From an uncultured Granulosicoccaceae bacterium (GTDB lineage: Bacteria > Pseudomonadota > Gammaproteobacteria > CALCKW01), in NCBI GenBank assembly GCA_937941555.1, contig CALDHJ010000337.1:1-8608 (forward strand): 8,608 nucleotides of DNA. Reading direction: 5' to 3'. Below the pieces are notes generated by a model that saw nothing but the letters and a program-made list of their open reading frames with translations, had not been told where the DNA came from and did not search any database. Within the stretch, counting starts at the first letter, position 1. Every line of letters begins with the position of its first letter. Position numbers and translations under genes: made by a program. Of this stretch, positions 5,563-8,608 are shown piece by piece.

Positions 5563-6834
5563 ATGGCGATGAAGACGACACGACGGCAGGTTCTGAAAGC
5601 CCTCACGGCTGCCACAGCGGCACCGGCAATACTGACTTCCACGCGCGCCTATGCCGCCAATCCAACCATCCGCATCGGCCACGTAAGCCCACGCACCGGC
5701 CCGTTGGCCGGCTTTGCCGCGGCCGACGACTACGTGTTGAAAGGCATACAACAAGCCCTTGCCGGCGGCATTGAGAACAACGGCAAGCGCTTCAACGTGG
5801 AGATCATCTCCAAAGACAGCCAATCCAACCCGAACCGCGCGGCGGAAGTGGCTGCCGACCTGATACTCGGTGACGAAGTGGACGTGATTGTCGCCGCTTC
5901 AACACCCGACACCACCAACCCGGTGGCGGACCAGGCCGAAATCAACGAAGTCCCGTGCATCACTACCGACTGCCCTTGGCAGCCCTACTTCTTCGGCCGT
6001 AACGGCAACCCGGCCGAAGGCTTCGAGTACACCTACCACTTCTTCTGGGGACTCGAAGACGTGATCGGCAACTTTCTCGCAATGTGGGAGTCATCCGGTG
6101 CCGCGAAAAAGGTGGCCGGGCTCTTCCCGAACGATGCGGACGGCAACGCCTGGGGCCACCCTGAACTCGGTTTCCCGGCTCCGTTGCAAGCCGGCGGTTT
6201 CGAGCTGGTCGACCCCGGTCGCTATCAGCCGTTGAACGACGACTTCTCGAACTACATCAGCGCCTTCAAGGAAGCGGGCTGCGAGATTGTCACAGGCAAC
6301 ATGATTCCCCCGGACTTTGCGACATTCTGGAGTCAGGCCGCCCAGCAGGGTTTTCAGCCGAAAGTTGTCACCATCGGCAAGGCGCTGCTGTTCCCGTCCG
6401 TGATCGAGTCACTGGGCGAGCGGGGCAACGGCCTGACGTCCGAAATCTGGTGGACACCGTCGCACCCATTCAGTTCGTCGCTTTCGGGCGAGAGCGCAAA
6501 GACCCTAGCCGACGGCTACACCGCCGCCACAGGACGCCCGTGGACGCAACCGATCGGTTTCAAACACGCGCTTTTTGAAGTGACCCGCGATGTGCTTACC
6601 CGTGCGGAGGACCTCGACGACCCGGCAGCAATCGTGCAGGCCATCAAGTCAACCAACGTCTCAACCATCGTCGGCGACGTGAACTGGGGCGCAGGCCCGG
6701 TGCCGAACGTGACCAAGACGCCGCTCGTGGCCGGCCAATGGCAGCAATCAGGTGACCGAATGGAGTTGGTTGTCACCACCAACGACCTCGCGCCGCAGAT
6801 CCCGCTCGGCGGCACATTGCAGCTGCTGAGCTGA
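5563..6834 (+). CDS. ABC transporter substrate-binding protein, Liv/HAAT type, with Tat-like signal
   Basis: 423-residue periplasmic binding protein of the branched-chain amino acid (Peripla_BP_6) type, which captures the substrate and delivers it to the LivH/M-like permeases. The N-terminus carries TRRQVLK (6-12), close to the twin-arginine consensus, then a hydrophobic Ala-rich segment and an AYAA cleavage region (~29-32), so export by Tat in a folded state is likely. The mature part opens with TIRIGHVSPRTGPLAGF (35-51), the usual start of this fold. Residues 130-146 contain C132 and C137 in an aromatic-rich stretch (PWQPYFFGR) that probably contributes to the binding cleft; a third Cys is at 240. 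The family is broad: besides amino acids, members bind urea, amides and aromatic acids. Position directly after ring-cleavage genes suggests an aromatic or aromatic-derived ligand. The fold is clear; the ligand is inferred. Confidence 0.9.
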   Translation: MAMKTTRRQVLKALTAATAAPAILTSTRAYAANPTIRIGHVSPRTGPLAGFAAADDYVLKGIQQALAGGIENNGKRFNVEIISKDSQSNPNRAAEVAADLILGDEVDVIVAASTPDTTNPVADQAEINEVPCITTDCPWQPYFFGRNGNPAEGFEYTYHFFWGLEDVIGNFLAMWESSGAAKKVAGLFPNDADGNAWGHPELGFPAPLQAGGFELVDPGRYQPLNDDFSNYISAFKEAGCEIVTGNMIPPDFATFWSQAAQQGFQPKVVTIGKALLFPSVIESLGERGNGLTSEIWWTPSHPFSSSLSGESAKTLADGYTAATGRPWTQPIGFKHALFEVTRDVLTRAEDLDDPAAIVQAIKSTNVSTIVGDVNWGAGPVPNVTKTPLVAGQWQQSGDRMELVVTTNDLAPQIPLGGTLQLLS

Positions 6835-6846
6835 GGGTGACGCGAC

Positions 6847-7575
6847 GTGTCCGCACTGCTCTCGGTCTCGAATCTCAGCAAGTCCTTCGGTGCCGTCACG
6901 GTTGCTGACGACACCAGCTTCGCTGTGGAGGCCGGGTCCGCCGTTGGCATACTCGGACCCAACGGAGCGGGCAAGACGTCCCTGTTCAACCTGATCACCG
7001 GCGCACTCGCGCCGGATGCCGGCCATATCACGTTTGCCGGCCGTGACATCACCCGGCTGTCGGCGGCCCAGCGGTGCACACTGGGCATCGCGCGATCATT
7101 TCAGGTGCCCCAGCCCTTCGGCGGCATGAGCGTATTCGAGAACGCCCTGGTCGGTGCGACACAAGGCGCCAGACTGCGCGGCCAGCGGGCAAACGCCGTC
7201 GCCCTGGAGGCACTTGAATCGACCGGCCTCATGTCGGTGGCCAATCAACGAGCAGGTTCCCTGACCCTGCTCTCGCGCAAGCGACTCGAAATGGCGCGCG
7301 CACTCGCGGCCCAGCCGAAGCTGTTGCTGCTCGACGAGATTGCCGGGGGGCTGACTGACGCCGAGTGCGGCGCCCTGATCGACACCATCACCCGCGTCAA
7401 CCAACAAGGCACCACGATCATCTGGATCGAGCACGTCGTACACGCGCTTCTGGCGGTGGTCGAGAAACTGATCGTGATCGACTTCGGGCGAAAGATTGCC
7501 GAAGGCGAACCGCGTACAGTACTCGACAGCCACGACGTGAAGACCGTATACCTCGGGGTCGATCCCAATGCCTGA
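6847..7575 (+). CDS. ABC transporter ATP-binding protein, LivG-like
   Basis: 242-residue cytoplasmic ATPase of a Liv/HAAT-type importer. Walker A is GPNGAGKTS (37-45), the Q-loop Gln is in RSFQVPQP (Q86), Walker B is LLLLDE (159-164) and the H-loop His is H196 (WIEHVVHAL). The signature region is unusual: where most ABC proteins have LSGGQ and LivG has a YG-Q/R variant, this has LTLLSRKRLEMARAL (139-153), and Walker B continues as DEIAGGLTD rather than DEPAAGLNP. I believe a LivG subfamily with this pattern exists, so it is probably functional rather than degenerate. The start is GTG at 6847, 12 bases after the binding-protein stop, with GAGGGTGA (6833-6840) as ribosome binding site overlapping that stop. 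The gene overlaps the next one by 8 bases. Confidence 0.93.
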   Translation: MSALLSVSNLSKSFGAVTVADDTSFAVEAGSAVGILGPNGAGKTSLFNLITGALAPDAGHITFAGRDITRLSAAQRCTLGIARSFQVPQPFGGMSVFENALVGATQGARLRGQRANAVALEALESTGLMSVANQRAGSLTLLSRKRLEMARALAAQPKLLLLDEIAGGLTDAECGALIDTITRVNQQGTTIIWIEHVVHALLAVVEKLIVIDFGRKIAEGEPRTVLDSHDVKTVYLGVDPNA

Positions 7576-8278
7576 CCCGGTCCTGACGCTGTCGAATCTC
7601 GACGCTCACTACGGCGACTTCCAGGCCCTGTTCGGGGTGAACATGGAGATTGCCGCCGGCGACGTCGTCGCTATCATCGGCGCCAACGGCGCCGGCAAAT
7701 CCACCTTGATGCGCTCGGTGTCCGGTTTGATGCGCAACCGCGCTGACGCGGTACTCCACAATGGCCAACCGATCGGCGACCTGCGCGCGGACCGTGTGGC
7801 ACAAGGCGGTATTGCCCTGGTCCCGGAGGGTCGCCAGCTGTTTTCCTCGTTGAGCGTGGAGGAGAATCTACTGGTCGGCGGCACCGCTGGCCGACGCGGT
7901 CCGTGGAGCCTCGACGCGGTATATGCGCTCTTTCCGATTCTGCAGGAGCGCAAGCACCAGCCGTCGATTGCGTTGTCCGGTGGGCAACAGCAAATGGTTG
8001 CGATCGGGCGCGCGCTCATGGCGAATCCGGAGCTCATCCTGTTCGATGAAATCAGTCTCGGACTCGCACCGGTGGTCATTGGCGACATTTACGCTGCGCT
8101 GCCCGGCATCGTCGGCGAGGGCATGACAGCCGTGCTGGTGGAACAGGACATCTCGCGCGCCTTGTCGGTGTCCTCGCGCGTCTACTGCCTGCAGGAGGGC
8201 AAGGTGACACTGCACGGCGACACCACTGATATCAGCCGCGACGCCATAACGGCGGCCTACTTCGGGAACACAGCATGA
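7568..8278 (+). CDS. ABC transporter ATP-binding protein, LivF-like
   Basis: 236-residue second ATPase of the importer. Walker A is GANGAGKST (38-46), the LivF-typical PEGRQLFSSLSVEENL block follows (86-101), the signature is LSGGQQQM (136-143), and Walker B is LILFDE (156-161). As in other LivF proteins there is no H-loop His: the segment reads VEQD (191-194), with Gln193 at that place. Walker B is followed by DEISLGLAP instead of the common DEPSLGLAP, the same Pro-to-Ile change seen in its LivG-like partner. It begins inside the LivG-like gene (ATG 7568, 8-base overlap) with only a weak GGGG upstream, so coupled translation is likely, and it ends in an ATGA overlap with the permease gene. 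Confidence 0.93.
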   Translation: MPDPVLTLSNLDAHYGDFQALFGVNMEIAAGDVVAIIGANGAGKSTLMRSVSGLMRNRADAVLHNGQPIGDLRADRVAQGGIALVPEGRQLFSSLSVEENLLVGGTAGRRGPWSLDAVYALFPILQERKHQPSIALSGGQQQMVAIGRALMANPELILFDEISLGLAPVVIGDIYAALPGIVGEGMTAVLVEQDISRALSVSSRVYCLQEGKVTLHGDTTDISRDAITAAYFGNTA

Positions 8279-8608
8279 TCGAATGGCTCAACACGGTCGT
8301 GCAGGGCGTTCTGCTCGGTGGCCTCTACGCACTTTTTGCCGCGGGCTTGTCTCTGATTTTCGGTGTCATGCGGTTGGTCAACATTGCCCACGGCGACCTG
8401 ATCGTGCTCGCTGCCTACATGGGGTTAACCACTACGGTACTGCTGGGTGTACACCCGGCACTGGCCCTGGTGATCGTGATGCCGTTGATCGCAGCATTGG
8501 GCTACATCCTGCAACGAGGCCTGCTCAATCACACATTGGGCGATGACATTCTGCCGCCCTTGCTTGTCACATTCGGCTTGTCGGTGATCATCCAGAACGC
8601 GCTGCTCG
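8275..8608 (+). CDS. LivH-like ABC permease, 3' truncated by the window end
   Basis: The ATG at 8275 overlaps the LivF-like stop (ATGA) and the frame stays open to the last base, giving the first 111 residues of a permease of usual length near 290. The visible part is highly hydrophobic with a first membrane segment at ~8-32 (GVLLGGLYALFAAGLSLIFG), followed by the LivH hallmark MRLVNIAHGDLIVLAAYMG (32-50), then a second segment at ~50-85 and the start of a third (LLVTFGLSVIIQ). It sits in the inner membrane and forms one half of the substrate channel, with a LivM-like partner expected downstream. GGGA at 8264-8267 may serve as ribosome binding site. An overlapping frame from 8283 is a shadow. 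Confidence 0.92.
   Translation, partial: MIEWLNTVVQGVLLGGLYALFAAGLSLIFGVMRLVNIAHGDLIVLAAYMGLTTTVLLGVHPALALVIVMPLIAALGYILQRGLLNHTLGDDILPPLLVTFGLSVIIQNALL

Noticed and set aside
6516..7088. Minus-strand open frame (190 codons) across the binding protein/LivG junction
   Set aside because: Antisense to two clear genes, with low-complexity composition and no recognisable domain.

Overview
The window is GC-rich bacterial DNA with every convincing gene on the + strand and tight gene packing (8-base and 4-base overlaps). Gene content (MOFRL-type glycerate kinase, DsbD-alpha-like periplasmic domain, Tat-type signal peptide, Liv-type ABC transporter, MhpA-like flavoprotein) points to a proteobacterium, probably an environmental alpha- or gammaproteobacterium. 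The class cannot be fixed from sequence reading alone. No rRNA, tRNA, CRISPR array, transposase or integrase was seen.

Layout. (1) 1-472 is the 3' end of a gene whose product ends in a DsbD-alpha-like domain. (2) 473-644 is a short spacer with one doubtful small ORF. (3) 645-1766 is a complete glycerate 2-kinase (MOFRL family). (4) 1767-2040 is a non-coding gap: its first part carries small inverted repeats and a perfect 8-base tandem repeat, its last ~70 bases are a sharply AT-rich island ending in a good ribosome binding site, which is the likely promoter region for what follows. (5) 2041-5371 is a compact three-gene catabolic block: fumarylacetoacetate hydrolase (FAH)-family enzyme, intradiol ring-cleavage dioxygenase of hydroxyquinol type, and an MhpA-like FAD aromatic hydroxylase. 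(6) 5372-5562 is a 191-base gap with an inverted repeat. (7) 5563-8608 is a Liv/HAAT-type ABC uptake system: Tat-signal substrate-binding protein, LivG-like ATPase, LivF-like ATPase, and the start of a LivH-like permease cut by the window end.

Working model (inference): the transporter imports an aromatic or hydroxyaromatic acid, the flavoprotein hydroxylates the ring, the intradiol dioxygenase opens it, and the FAH-family enzyme handles the ring-opened acid. The unusual point is the pairing of an intradiol (hydroxyquinol-type) dioxygenase with an FAH-family enzyme and no maleylacetate reductase in view. This suggests either a non-standard lower pathway (C-C hydrolysis or decarboxylation of the ring-opened product) or that the reductase lies beyond the window. 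No transcriptional regulator is visible in the window.
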